Source: Acidobacteriota bacterium (GTDB lineage Bacteria > Acidobacteriota > Terriglobia > Bryobacterales > Bryobacteraceae). Taken from it: a stretch of DNA of 64,000 bases. How positions within the stretch are numbered: the first letter of the stretch is position 1; the number at the start of each line of letters is the position of its first letter. Of this stretch, positions 32,543 through 43,200 are shown piece by piece. The notes below the pieces were generated by a model. It worked only from the letters and a program-made list of their open reading frames with translations. It ran no database searches and was not told the origin of the DNA. The DNA is taken from the NCBI GenBank assembly GCA_018268715.1, contig JAFDVZ010000008.1, forward strand, positions 80,249-144,248, in the 5' to 3' direction. The position numbers and the translations under genes were made by a program.

Positions 32543-35431
32543 ATGCCCCGTCTGCCTGAATCCAGCGGCCGCCGCGAATCCGCCCTGGCCGAAACCACCT
32601 CGGGACTCGCGCCGGAGGCCGCCCGGCAGATCGATCGCCTGTCGATGAGCGTGCCGGATCCGCTGACCGCGCTCACCTACGTGAGCCGGCTGAGGGAGCG
32701 CCAGCCGGCCGCGTTTCAGCGGATGGCGGAGTCCCGCACGGCGCTGCAATACGCGATCACGATCTTTTCCTACAGCCGGTTCCTGTCCGATGAACTGGTG
32801 GAGAATCCCAAATGGATTCTCGACCTGATGAGCCGCAACGACCTGCAGCGGGTGTGCCGCACCGATGAGTACCTGGAGCGGCTGCGTTTCCTGTTGTCGG
32901 TGCAAGGCGCCCAGCCCGCGCCGGACGCCCGCACGTTGTCGCAGTTCCGGCGGGAGTCGATTCTGCGGATCCTGCTGCGCGATGTGCTGGGGCTGGGGTC
33001 GCTGTCGGAGATCACCGAGGAGCTGTCGAATCTCGCCGATGCGATTCTCGAAGCCGCCTACCAGGGCATCCGCGCGGAGTTGGTGCGGCGCTACGGCCGG
33101 CCCATGATGACGTTCGGCGAGGACTCGGTGGAGTCCGGCTTCGCCATCATCGCGCTTGGCAAACTGGGCGGCGGCGAGCTGAACTACAGCTCCGACATCG
33201 ACCTGATGTACGTGTACGCGGGCAATGGGCAGACCGAGGGTCCGCAACGGATTTCGAACAAGGAGTTCTTCAAGAAGCTGGCCGCTCAACTGACGCAGTC
33301 GCTGTCCACCTATACGCCGGAGGGGCTGTGCTATCGCGTCGACCTGCGGCTGCGTCCGGAGGGCCGCTACGGCGAGATCTGCATCTCGCTCGACGGGGCC
33401 CGCAACTACTACCAGAAGCGCGCCCGGGACTGGGAGCTGCAAATGCTCATCAAGGCGCGCCTGGCCGCGGGCGACGTCGAGACGGGACGCGGGCTGCTCG
33501 AGTTCGTCGAGCCGCTGATCTACTCCTCCACGTTGGACTTCTCGGCGGTGGAGCAGATGTCGGCCACACGCGACCGCATCGACCACAAGCTGTCGGGACG
33601 GGGACGGGCGCCGGCGGCCTTCGACGTGAAACTGGCCCGGGGAGGCATCCGCGACATCGAGTTCCTGGTGCAGTGCCTGCAGCGGCTGCACGGCGGACGG
33701 GTGGAGTGGATCCGGCACGGCGGCACCCTGCTGTCGCTCATCCGGTTGCAGGACAAGAGCCTGCTGTCGGCCACCGAATACTGGCGGCTGGCCTCGGCCT
33801 ACGAGTTTCTGCGGCATCTGGAGCACCGGCTGCAGGTGGCCGAGGACCGGCAAACGCACGTGCTTCCGCAGGATCCGGAGTCCCTGGATCTACTGGCGCG
33901 ACAGATGCCCGCGGCGTTGATGGGCGAGCGGGGCGCCCGGGACCAGTTGCTCCGCCAGCTCAACGTGCACCTGGAGCAGGTGATCACGATTTATGAGCGA
34001 ATCATTCACGCCCAGAAGCCGATATATTACACAAACACCGTGGACGTCGCGAACTCCATCGCCGATCCCGAACCCCTGGTGGAAGCGCCTGGCAACCTGA
34101 TACGGTCGCTCGACGACACCTCGCCGGCGCTCGCCGCCGAGATCTCCAACGTCAGCTTGGCGCGGGGGCTGCGCGCCTTCGAACACTTCCTCGAAAGGGC
34201 GACGGCGGCGCCCGAGCTGGTGCGGACGCTCGAAACGGATTCGACGCTCAGCCGCCACCTGCTGGACATGTTCGAGCATAGCCCGTACTTCGCCGAGGAG
34301 TTCATCCGGGAGCCGGACCTGATCGTAGAGGCGCAGGAGGTGGTCTCCCGCAAGCTGCCCTTCCCGGACTATACGGCCTCGGCCCACCGGATTCTGGAGC
34401 CGGCGGGGCTGCGGCGGTTTTTCCGGCGGGAGATGGTCCGCATCCAGACCGACAGCATCTGCGCGAAGGCGGCGATCTTCGACACGCTGGGGCGAACCTC
34501 GGACCTGGCCGACGCGGTGATCGCGGCCGCCTATCGGATGGCGGTGAAGCATGTCGCCGGGGCCAAACCTCCGGCCGAGGCCGGCTACCAGCCGTCCGAC
34601 CAACTGATGGTGATCGCCATGGGGCGGTTGGGCATGCGAGAGTTCGACCTGGCCTCGGACGCCGACCTGGTCTTCGTCCTGCCCGACGACGATCAGCGGG
34701 AGATGCAGTTCTGGACGCGGGTGGCCGAGCGGACCATCGAACTGCTGTCGGCCTACACGGGCGAAGGCACCCTGTTTGCGGTGGACACGCGGTTGCGGCC
34801 GAATGGTCGCGAGGGGGACCTGGTCCAGACGGTGGGCGCCTACAAGGAGTACTACTCGCGGGTGGCCGAGGCCTGGGAGGGCATGGCCTGCATGAAGTCC
34901 CGGGCGGTGGTGGGGAACATGGAGGCGGCCACCGAGTTCCTGCACCAGTTGCAGGAGGTGGACTGGCGGCGTTACGGGCAGAGCGGACGGTCGCGGACCG
35001 ACCTGCGGCACATGCGGCTGCGGCTTGAGAAGGAGCAGGGGCTGGGAAACCCGCTCAAGGCGGGGCGGGGCGGCTACTACGATATCGATTTTGCCCTTAT
35101 GTACTTGAGACTAAAGGGCGCGGGGCTGTTTTTCAAGGTCCTGAACACGCCGGAACGCATCGATATCCTGGAGAAAATGGGTCATTTAGAGCGCGAAGAC
35201 GCCGCTTTTTTGGAGGATGCGGCCACTTTTTACCGCGCTTTGGACCATGCTTTGCGCGTTTTCTCGGGCCACGCCGAGGGGAGCCTGCCCAACTCGGAGT
35301 CCAAACTCGCGGCGCTCGACGAACTGGTGGAGCGGTGGATCCCCGGGCGGCTCCACGACGAGACTCTTAGTGTCAAAGTCGCCCAGATCCGGCAGAAGAC
35401 ACGGCAGGTCTTCGACCGCCTGTTCGGGTAA
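32543..35431 (+). CDS. glnE: Bifunctional glutamine synthetase adenylyltransferase/adenylyl-removing enzyme GlnE
   Basis: About 962 residues from ATG 32543 (an in-frame extension upstream is less protein-like). Two nucleotidyltransferase domains are evident: ALGKLGGGELNYSSDIDLMY (about 200-220) and MGRLGMREFDLASDADLVFV (about 690-710). Each is followed by the linked GlnD-type domain, with RLRPEGRYGEI and RLRPNGREGDL as further conserved parts. The N-terminal half normally removes, and the C-terminal half adds, AMP on a tyrosine of glutamine synthetase under PII control. The GS in this window (13.8-15.2 kb) lacks the target loop, so another GS is expected. Full length; no truncation. Confidence 0.93.
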   Translation: MPRLPESSGRRESALAETTSGLAPEAARQIDRLSMSVPDPLTALTYVSRLRERQPAAFQRMAESRTALQYAITIFSYSRFLSDELVENPKWILDLMSRNDLQRVCRTDEYLERLRFLLSVQGAQPAPDARTLSQFRRESILRILLRDVLGLGSLSEITEELSNLADAILEAAYQGIRAELVRRYGRPMMTFGEDSVESGFAIIALGKLGGGELNYSSDIDLMYVYAGNGQTEGPQRISNKEFFKKLAAQLTQSLSTYTPEGLCYRVDLRLRPEGRYGEICISLDGARNYYQKRARDWELQMLIKARLAAGDVETGRGLLEFVEPLIYSSTLDFSAVEQMSATRDRIDHKLSGRGRAPAAFDVKLARGGIRDIEFLVQCLQRLHGGRVEWIRHGGTLLSLIRLQDKSLLSATEYWRLASAYEFLRHLEHRLQVAEDRQTHVLPQDPESLDLLARQMPAALMGERGARDQLLRQLNVHLEQVITIYERIIHAQKPIYYTNTVDVANSIADPEPLVEAPGNLIRSLDDTSPALAAEISNVSLARGLRAFEHFLERATAAPELVRTLETDSTLSRHLLDMFEHSPYFAEEFIREPDLIVEAQEVVSRKLPFPDYTASAHRILEPAGLRRFFRREMVRIQTDSICAKAAIFDTLGRTSDLADAVIAAAYRMAVKHVAGAKPPAEAGYQPSDQLMVIAMGRLGMREFDLASDADLVFVLPDDDQREMQFWTRVAERTIELLSAYTGEGTLFAVDTRLRPNGREGDLVQTVGAYKEYYSRVAEAWEGMACMKSRAVVGNMEAATEFLHQLQEVDWRRYGQSGRSRTDLRHMRLRLEKEQGLGNPLKAGRGGYYDIDFALMYLRLKGAGLFFKVLNTPERIDILEKMGHLEREDAAFLEDAATFYRALDHALRVFSGHAEGSLPNSESKLAALDELVERWIPGRLHDETLSVKVAQIRQKTRQVFDRLFG

Positions 35432-35595
35432 CCACCCACCCCGAAGGCGCCGGGTGTATCTTGGTTGTTCCGGGTTTTTTGGGGGCAGGTGTAACCTTCG
35501 GACCGTTTTTGGCGCGGTTTGTGTAGAGCCACATAGTTACGTTGCTCACCACCGCAACAGGCCCTGGCGCCATCCCGGTGAGTGTTTCCATTCAT

Positions 35596-37065
35596 ATGAG
35601 AACTGGAGTCCCTTCAGTAATGTTATCCGCCGTCTCACCGGCTCGCCCGGCCGCCTCCCGCCAGCTCGTTTTTGGCTTTTCTTTACTTACATTTACAATT
35701 CTCCTGGCCGCCTGTTCGGGAGGTTCCGGCGGAGCTACCGAGGGAAAGAAGGGCGGCAAGGGCGGCGGGCGCGACATGGCGACGCCGGTCACGGTGGGAC
35801 ACGCGGTGCAGCGGGACGTTCCGATCCAGGCCGAGGTGATCGGCACGGTGGAAGCCTCCGCCATGGTCAGCCTGAAGCCGCAGATCAGCGGGCAGATCAT
35901 CGAGGCGCGGTTCCATGAAGGCGACTTCGTGCAGAAGGGGCAGTTGCTGGTGCTGATCGACCCCCGCGCGCTTGAGGCGCAACTGAACCAGCTGCAGGCC
36001 CAGGCGGCGCGTGACAAGGCGGCCCTGTTGCAAGCCGAGGCGAACCTGGCCCGCGACCAGGCCCAGCAGGACAACGCCAAGCGGCAGTTGACCCGCGCCG
36101 TGGAGCTGTCCAAGCAGGGCATCATCTCGCACGAGCAGTACGACACCTACGCCACCTCCGCGGCCACCTACGACGCCACCATCCGCGCCGACCTGGCCGC
36201 CATCGAGAATTCCAAGGCGCAGATCGCCGCCAGCCAGGCGGCGGTGGAAAACCAGAAAGTGCTGTTGGGCTACACCAAGATCTACGCGCCGATTTCCGGC
36301 CGCACCGGCACCATGACGGTGAAGCCCGGCAACATCGTCACGGCGAACACCACCGAACTCGCCACCATCAACCAGGTGGAGCCGGTGTACGTCACCTTCG
36401 CGCTGCCGGAGATGCACCTGAACGCCCTGCGCACGACGGCCGGACAGAAACTGCCGGTGACGGCGACTCCCGAGGAAGGCGGCGCCGCCCAGCAAGGCTC
36501 GCTCGCGTTCTTCGAGAACACCGTCGACCCGCTGACCGGCACGGTGAAGGCCAAGGCGACGTTCGTCAACAAGGGGCATACGCTGTGGCCCGGACAGTTC
36601 GTCCGCGTCACGTTGAAGCTGTCCGAGCGGGCCAACGCGGTGCTGATTCCGAGCCAGGCGGTGCAGTCCGGCCAGGATGGCACCTTCGCCTACGTCGTCA
36701 AGGAGGACCAGCGGGTCGAGTTGCGTCCGATTGTCGCTTCGCAGCGGCTGGGCGATGAAACGGTGATCGAGCGCGGCGTCACGGTCGGCGAGAAGGTGGT
36801 GACGGAAGGCACGTTGCGGCTCATTCCGGGCGCGCGCGTCACCGAACGGGCGGCGGGCGGACGCGGCGGACGTCCGGCGGGCGCTCCAGGCGCGGCGGGC
36901 GCCGCGGAGGGCAAGGGCGCTCCGGCGGGCGCGGCGGCCGCGGCCGAGGGCAAGGGCGGCGGTCCGGAAGCGAAGTCCGGTCCGGCCGAAGGCAAGGGCG
37001 CGCCTGGCGGCGAAGCCGGTTGGAAAGGCAAAAAGAAGGGCGGCAAGCGGCCGCCGAGCGAATAA
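35596..37065 (+). CDS. RND efflux periplasmic adaptor (membrane fusion protein), lipoprotein
   Basis: About 489 residues from ATG 35596 (ATG 35620 is an alternative). Lipobox LLAACSGG marks a lipid-anchored adaptor. Middle domains: lipoyl/barrel segments (VSLKPQISGQIIEARFHEGDFV and TKIYAPISGRTGTMTVKPGN) flank an alpha-hairpin (about 130-210) that contacts the outer-membrane channel; a beta-barrel and membrane-proximal domain follow. From about residue 420 there is a low-complexity Gly/Ala/Pro tail with repeats of EGKGAP, ending in a Lys-rich segment. The tail is unusual and may be disordered. It precedes two permease genes, so the product links them to an outer-membrane factor encoded elsewhere. 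Confidence 0.9.
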   Translation: MRTGVPSVMLSAVSPARPAASRQLVFGFSLLTFTILLAACSGGSGGATEGKKGGKGGGRDMATPVTVGHAVQRDVPIQAEVIGTVEASAMVSLKPQISGQIIEARFHEGDFVQKGQLLVLIDPRALEAQLNQLQAQAARDKAALLQAEANLARDQAQQDNAKRQLTRAVELSKQGIISHEQYDTYATSAATYDATIRADLAAIENSKAQIAASQAAVENQKVLLGYTKIYAPISGRTGTMTVKPGNIVTANTTELATINQVEPVYVTFALPEMHLNALRTTAGQKLPVTATPEEGGAAQQGSLAFFENTVDPLTGTVKAKATFVNKGHTLWPGQFVRVTLKLSERANAVLIPSQAVQSGQDGTFAYVVKEDQRVELRPIVASQRLGDETVIERGVTVGEKVVTEGTLRLIPGARVTERAAGGRGGRPAGAPGAAGAAEGKGAPAGAAAAAEGKGGGPEAKSGPAEGKGAPGGEAGWKGKKKGGKRPPSE

Positions 37066-37089
37066 GCTGGCGAGGAAGGCGGCACCGCG

Positions 37090-40000
37090 GTGAATTTTTC
37101 GGAGATCTTCATCCGCCGGCCCATTGCCACCAGTCTGTTGATGGTGGGCATTGCGGTGTTCGGCTTGATGGCGTATCAGGCGCTTCCGGTAAGCGATCTG
37201 CCCAACGTTGACTTCCCGACGCTGTCGGTCAGCGCGAGCCTTCCGGGCGCCGATCCGGCGACCATGGCCAGCGCGGTGGCCACTCCGCTCGAGCGACAAT
37301 TCACCACCATCGCCGGCATCGATTCGATGACCTCGTCGAACTCGCAAGGTTCGACGCGCATCACGCTGCAGTTCGACCTGGACCGCAAGATCGACGGCGC
37401 GGCGGTGGACGTGCAGACGGCCATCGCGGCGTGCCTGCCGCTGCTGCCTCCGGGCATGCCGTCGCCGCCATCCTTCCGCAAGGTGAACCCGGCCGACTCG
37501 CCCATCCTGTTCCTGACGCTCACCTCAAAGACGCTGCCGATGAACAAGGTGGACGAGTACGCCGAAACCACCATCGCGCAGCGCATCTCCATGATTCCGG
37601 GCGTGGCGCAGGTGAACGTGATGGGCGCGCAGAAGTTCGCCGTGCGGGTGAAAGTGAATCCCGACAAGCTGGCCAACCGGCGCATCGGCATGAACGAGAT
37701 CGCGAGCGCGCTGCAGGGCTGGAACGTGAACCTGCCGGTGGGCACCATCTGGGGCGACAAACAGGTGATGAACATACAGGCCAACGGCATGTTGTTCAAC
37801 GCCGATTCGTTCCGCGACATGACGGTGGCCTGGCGCGGCGGCGCTCCGGTGCATCTGAACGAAGTCGCCAACGTGGTGGACAGCGTCGAGGACGAGCGCA
37901 CCGGCTCCTGGCTCTACCAGAACGGCGACCGCAATCGCATCGTGGGCCTGATGGTGATGCGCCAGCCCGGCTCCAACATCATCGAAGTGAACAACGCGAT
38001 CATGCAGGTGCTGCCGCAGATCCAGAAGCAGCTTCCGCCTTCGGTGACGCTGGGCATCCGCAGCGACCGGTCCAAGAGCATCCGCGAGGCGTTCAACGAC
38101 GTGCAGTTCACCATGGTCCTGACCATCGGCCTGGTGATCATGGTGATCGCGGTTTTCCTGCGCAACGCCTCGGCCACCATCATCCCCTCGCTCGCGCTGC
38201 CGTTCTCCCTGCTGGGCACGCTGGCGGTGATCTACACGCTGGGCTTCAGCCTGAACAACATCTCGATGATGGCGCTGATCCTGTCGGTGGGCTTCGTGGT
38301 GGACGACGCCATCGTGATGCTCGAGAACATCGTGCGGCACGTGGAGTTGGGAGAATCGCCGATGCAGGCGGCGCTCAAGGGATCGAAGGAGATCTGGTTC
38401 ACCATCGTGTCGATGACGGTGTCGCTCGCGGCCGTGTTCATCCCCATCCTGTTCATGAGCGGCATCCTGGGGAAGCTGTTCCGCGAATTCGCCGTCACCA
38501 TCTGCGTGGCCGTGCTGATTTCCGGAATGGTGTCGATCAGCCTGACGCCCATGCTGTGCAGCCGCATCCTGCGTTCGCACAACGTGGAGACCCGGCCGAA
38601 TCTGTTGTCGCGCATCATCGAAGGCTTCTACAACTTCACCTTCCGGCTGTATGACGTGTCGCTGCGGTGGGCGGTGCGGCACGCGGGAGTGATGATCATC
38701 ATCTTCTTCGCCGTGCTGGGCGTGACGGGGTACCTGTATGGCGTGGTGCCGAAGGGCTTCATCCCCGAGACCGACATCGACCAGTTGCAGTGCATGACGG
38801 AGGTGGCGCAGGGCACCGCCTACCCGCTGAACACGCGGCTGCACGAGCGCGTCACCGCCGTACTGGCCCAGGACCCCGACATCGAAAGCTTCTTTCTGAA
38901 CCTGGGCGGCGGCATGATGGGCAGTTCCACCAACGGCAACATCTTCATCAACCTGAAGCCGTTGAAGACCCGCAAATTCTCCGCCACCGAGATCGCCAAC
39001 CGGCTGCGGCCGAAGCTGGTTTCCTTCCCCGGCATCCGCGCCGTGGTGACGCTGCCTCCGGCCATCCGCATCGGCGGCCGCGGATCGCGCGCCGCCTACG
39101 AGTTCACCTTGCAGGCGCCGGACACGGAGATGCTCTACCGGGAGGCGACCAACTTCGAACGCGCGGTGGCCCGCCTGCCGGTTGTGCAGGAGGTGAACTC
39201 CGACCTGCAGATCCGCACGCCGCGGCTGACCGTGCAGGTGAACCGCGACCAGGCGGCCGCGCTGGGCCTGGACTTCACGCAGATCGAGGGCGCTCTCTAT
39301 AACGCCTACGGGCCGAACTGGGCCTCCACGATTTACGGCACGCAGGCGCAGTACAAGGTGATGCTGGAGGTGGAGGACCGGTATCAGGAATACGGCGACA
39401 TGCTGTCGCACCTGTACTTCGCCAGCCCCACCAATCGCACGCTGGTGCCGCTGGGCAGCATTTCGAAAGTGGTGCAGGACGCCGGTCCGCAGTCGATCAA
39501 TCACACCGGCCAGTTGCCGTCAGTGACCGTCAGCTTCAACCTGAAGCCGGGCGTGGCGCTGGGCAACGCGGTGGACGCGGTGCAGGATCTGGCCAACCGC
39601 ACGCTGCCGCAGGCCATCAACGGCAGCTTCTCCGGAACGGCGAAGGCCTTCCAGGATTCGCTGCGCAACATGGGCCTGTTGCTGGCCATCGCGATCGCGG
39701 TGGTGTATATCGTGCTGGGCGTGCTGTATGAAAGCTTCATCCATCCGCTGACGATTTTGTCGGGACTGCCTTCGGCGGGCTTCGGCGCGCTGCTGACGCT
39801 GCTGATTTTCAAGATCGACCTGAGCATCTACGCGTTTGTCGGACTGATCATGCTGATCGGCATCGTGAAGAAGAACGCCATCATGCAGATCGACTTCGCG
39901 CTCGAGGCCGAGCGCAAGCACGGCAAGTCGCCGCAGGAGGCCATTGTCGAAGGCTGCCTGATTCGTTTCCGCCCGATCATGATGACCACGCACGCCGCGC

Positions 40001-40215
40001 TGCTCGGCTCGCTGCCGATCGCCATGGGCTACGGCTCCGGCGGCGAGGCTCGCAAGCCGCTCGGCATGGCGGTGGTGGGAGGCCTGGTGTTCTCCCAGAT
40101 GTTGACGCTGTATCTGACGCCCGTTGTTTATACCTACATGGCCCGTTTCACCCGCTCGGTGACGAAGCACGCGGCGGCCCCCGTGCCGGCGGCCCCTTCC
40201 GAGGTCCAAGCGTGA
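37090..40215 (+). CDS. RND multidrug efflux permease (first of tandem pair)
   Basis: 1041 residues, AcrB/MdtB-like with 12 membrane helices and two large periplasmic loops. N-terminal MNFSEIFIRRPIATSLLMVGI and PVSDLPNVDFPTLSVSASLPGA are typical. The proton-relay Asp pair lies in GFVVDDAIVMLENIVRH (about residue 405), and the relay lysine in TM10 in GIVKKNAIMQIDFAL (about 930). Start is GTG 37090 with a GGAAGG-like site. A 24-base gap follows the adaptor. The next gene encodes a related but distinct permease overlapping by four bases (GTGA), suggesting a hetero-oligomeric pump as in MdtBC. Substrate range cannot be predicted. Confidence 0.93.
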   Translation: MNFSEIFIRRPIATSLLMVGIAVFGLMAYQALPVSDLPNVDFPTLSVSASLPGADPATMASAVATPLERQFTTIAGIDSMTSSNSQGSTRITLQFDLDRKIDGAAVDVQTAIAACLPLLPPGMPSPPSFRKVNPADSPILFLTLTSKTLPMNKVDEYAETTIAQRISMIPGVAQVNVMGAQKFAVRVKVNPDKLANRRIGMNEIASALQGWNVNLPVGTIWGDKQVMNIQANGMLFNADSFRDMTVAWRGGAPVHLNEVANVVDSVEDERTGSWLYQNGDRNRIVGLMVMRQPGSNIIEVNNAIMQVLPQIQKQLPPSVTLGIRSDRSKSIREAFNDVQFTMVLTIGLVIMVIAVFLRNASATIIPSLALPFSLLGTLAVIYTLGFSLNNISMMALILSVGFVVDDAIVMLENIVRHVELGESPMQAALKGSKEIWFTIVSMTVSLAAVFIPILFMSGILGKLFREFAVTICVAVLISGMVSISLTPMLCSRILRSHNVETRPNLLSRIIEGFYNFTFRLYDVSLRWAVRHAGVMIIIFFAVLGVTGYLYGVVPKGFIPETDIDQLQCMTEVAQGTAYPLNTRLHERVTAVLAQDPDIESFFLNLGGGMMGSSTNGNIFINLKPLKTRKFSATEIANRLRPKLVSFPGIRAVVTLPPAIRIGGRGSRAAYEFTLQAPDTEMLYREATNFERAVARLPVVQEVNSDLQIRTPRLTVQVNRDQAAALGLDFTQIEGALYNAYGPNWASTIYGTQAQYKVMLEVEDRYQEYGDMLSHLYFASPTNRTLVPLGSISKVVQDAGPQSINHTGQLPSVTVSFNLKPGVALGNAVDAVQDLANRTLPQAINGSFSGTAKAFQDSLRNMGLLLAIAIAVVYIVLGVLYESFIHPLTILSGLPSAGFGALLTLLIFKIDLSIYAFVGLIMLIGIVKKNAIMQIDFALEAERKHGKSPQEAIVEGCLIRFRPIMMTTHAALLGSLPIAMGYGSGGEARKPLGMAVVGGLVFSQMLTLYLTPVVYTYMARFTRSVTKHAAAPVPAAPSEVQA

Positions 40216-43200
40216 ATTTATCCGAGATCTTCATACAACGCCCGGTGGCGACCATCCTGCTGATGGTGGCCATCGCTTTCTTCGGCAGCGTCGCCTACCA
40301 GGGGCTGCCGGTGAGCGATCTGCCGAACGTCGATCTGCCGACTTTGCTGGTGACCGCGTCGCTGCCCGGCGCGAGTCCGGACACAATGGCGTCCTCGGTG
40401 GCGACGCCGCTCGAAAACCAGTTCTCCACCATCGCCGGATTGCAGTCGATGACGTCGACCAATACGCTCGGCAGCACGCAGGTGGTGCTCGAGTTCGCGC
40501 TCGAACGCAACCTGGACGGCGCGTCGGTGGACGTGCAGTCGGCCATCACGCAGGCTTCCCGGCTGTTGCCGCAGGGCATGCCGACGCCGCCCACTTTCGC
40601 CAAGGTGAACCCGGCCGATCAGCCCATCCTGTACCTGGCGCTCGCTTCGAAACAACTGCCGCTCTATACGCTCGACGAGTACGCGGAAACGCGCATCGCG
40701 CAGCGGATCTCGATGGTGTCGGGCGTGGCGCAGGTGGCCGTGCTCGGCGCGCAGAAGTTCGCCGTGCGGGCGCAGATGGACCCGTTCAAGCTGGCCGCCC
40801 GGCAGATCGGGTTGAACGAGATCGAGACGGCGCTCAAGAACTGGAACGTCAACCTGCCGACCGGAACGATTAACGGTCCGCGGCGCGCGTTCACGCTACA
40901 GGCCTCGGGCCAGTTGATGACGGCGGATCAGTATAAGCCGGTGATTGTCTCCTATCGCAACAATTCGCCGGTGCGGCTCGAGGATCTGGGCCAACTGGTG
41001 GACAGCGTGGAGGACGACAAGACCGCTTCCTGGTATTACACCAAGCAGGGCCACGAACGCGCCATCGTGCTGTCCATCCAGCGCCAGCCCGGCACCAACA
41101 CCGTGCAGGTGGCCGAGAACGTCAAGAAACTGCTGCCGCTGTTCCGCAACGAACTGCCGCCGTCGGTGAAGATGAGCGTGTTCTACGACCGCTCGCAAAC
41201 CATCAAGGAATCGTTCGACGACGTGAAGTTCACCATGGTGCTGACGCTGTGCCTGGTCATCATGGTGATCTTCCTGTTCCTGAGGAACCTGTCGGCCACC
41301 ATCATCCCCAGCCTGGCGCTGCCCTTCTCCGTGATCGGCACGTTCGCCGTGATGTACCTGCTCAACTTCTCGCTGGACAACCTGTCGATGATGGCGTTGA
41401 TCCTGGCCATCGGCTTCGTGGTGGACGATGCGATCGTGATGCTCGAGAACATCGTGCGCCACATGGAGATGGGCAAGACGGCCATGCAGGCGGCGCTCGA
41501 CGGGTCCAGGGAAATCGGCTTCACCATCGTGTCGATGACGTTGTCGCTGGCCGCCGTGTTCATCCCCGTGCTGTTCATGGGCGGCGTGCTGGGCCGGCTG
41601 TTCCGCGAGTTTTCCGTCACCATCTGCGCCGCCATTCTGATATCGGGCGTGGTGTCGGTGACCTTGACGCCGATGATGTGCAGCCGGTTTCTGAGCAGCG
41701 CGCATGAGAGCCGGCAGTCGTGGTTTTACCGCGTCACGGAATCGTTTTTCGAAGGCATGCTGCGGGTGTACGACGTGGCGCTGGTGTGGGCGCTGCGCCA
41801 TCGGCTGACGATGCTGGCCATCTTCTTCCTGGTGCTGGGCGGCACCGGGTGGTTCTTCGTCGCCATCCCGAAAGGCTTTGTGCCCGACCAGGACACCGAC
41901 CAGATGACGGTGACGACCGAAGCCATCCAGGGCACCGCGTTCCAGCAGATGAGCGAGTACCAGCAGCGGGTGGCCGAGATCGTCAACGCCGACCCCGACG
42001 TGGACTCGCTGACCGCCACGGTGGGCGGGCCGAATGCATCGGTGCTGGGCGGGCCGAACATCGGGCAGGTGGTGGTGCACCTGAAGCCTCGCAACGAACG
42101 GAAGATCCTGGTGGGCGAGATCATGGAGCGCCTGCGGCCGCAACTGGCGGCGGTTCCGGGCGTCCGCGTGTACCTGGAGAATCCGCCGGTGCTGCGCATC
42201 GGCGGCCAGTTGACCAAGAGCCTGTACCAGTTCACGCTGCAATCGCCGGATAAGCCGGAGTTGTACGCGGCGGCGGAGAAGTTGACGGCTAAGCTCGAGG
42301 ATGAGGCTCCGCTGATGGATGTGGCGAGCGACCTGCAGATTCGCACGCCGCAGGTGCAGGTGACCATCGACCGCGACAAGGCCGCCGCGTTGCAGGTGAA
42401 CGCGCAGGGCGTCGAGAATACGCTGTACGACGCCTACGGGCCGCGCTGGGTGTCCACGATCTATTCGAGCGTCAATGAGTACAAGGTGCTGCTCGAACTG
42501 CTGCCGCAGTACCAGTCGGATCCTCGGGCGCTGTCGATGCTGTACTTCAAGCCGTCGAGCGGCGCGCTGATCCCGCTTGATTCGCTGGCCGATATCACGC
42601 AGGTGATCGGGCCGCAGGCGATCTCGCACGCGGGCCAGTTGCCGGCCGCGACCATCTCGTTCGCCGTGCGGCCGGGCTACTCGCTGGGGGCCGCGCTGGA
42701 CATCGTGAAGAAGCGGGCGGAGGAGATTGTTCCCGCCACCATCAGCACCAGCTTCTCCGGCATGGCGGAGGCTTTCCAGGGTTCGCTCGGCAATTTGTGG
42801 GCGCTGCTGTTCATCGCCGTGATGGTGGTGTACCTGGTGCTCGGCATCCTGTATGAGAGCTATATTCACCCGCTGACGATTCTGTCGGGCCTGCCGTCGG
42901 CGGGCTTCGGCGCGCTGGTGACGCTGTGGCTGTTCCACATGGAGTTGAACATCTACGCGTTTGTCGGGTTGATCATGCTGATCGGCATCGTGCAGAAGAA
43001 CGCCATCATGCAGATCGACTTCGCGCTGGAGGCGGAGCGGGCGGGGGCGAGTCCGGAGAAGGCCATTTATGAGGGCTGCCTGATCCGCTTCCGGCCGATT
43101 ATGATGACGACCATGGCGGCGCTGCTGGGCGCGGTGCCGATCGCGTTCGGCTATGGCGCGGGCGGAGAGGCCCGGCAGTCGTTGGGCTTGTCGGTGGTCG

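Noticed and set aside
35432..35482. CACCC/GGGTG pairing followed by TTTTTT after glnE.
   Set aside because: The stem is only five bp and the T-run lies about 18 bases away, so terminator evidence is weak.
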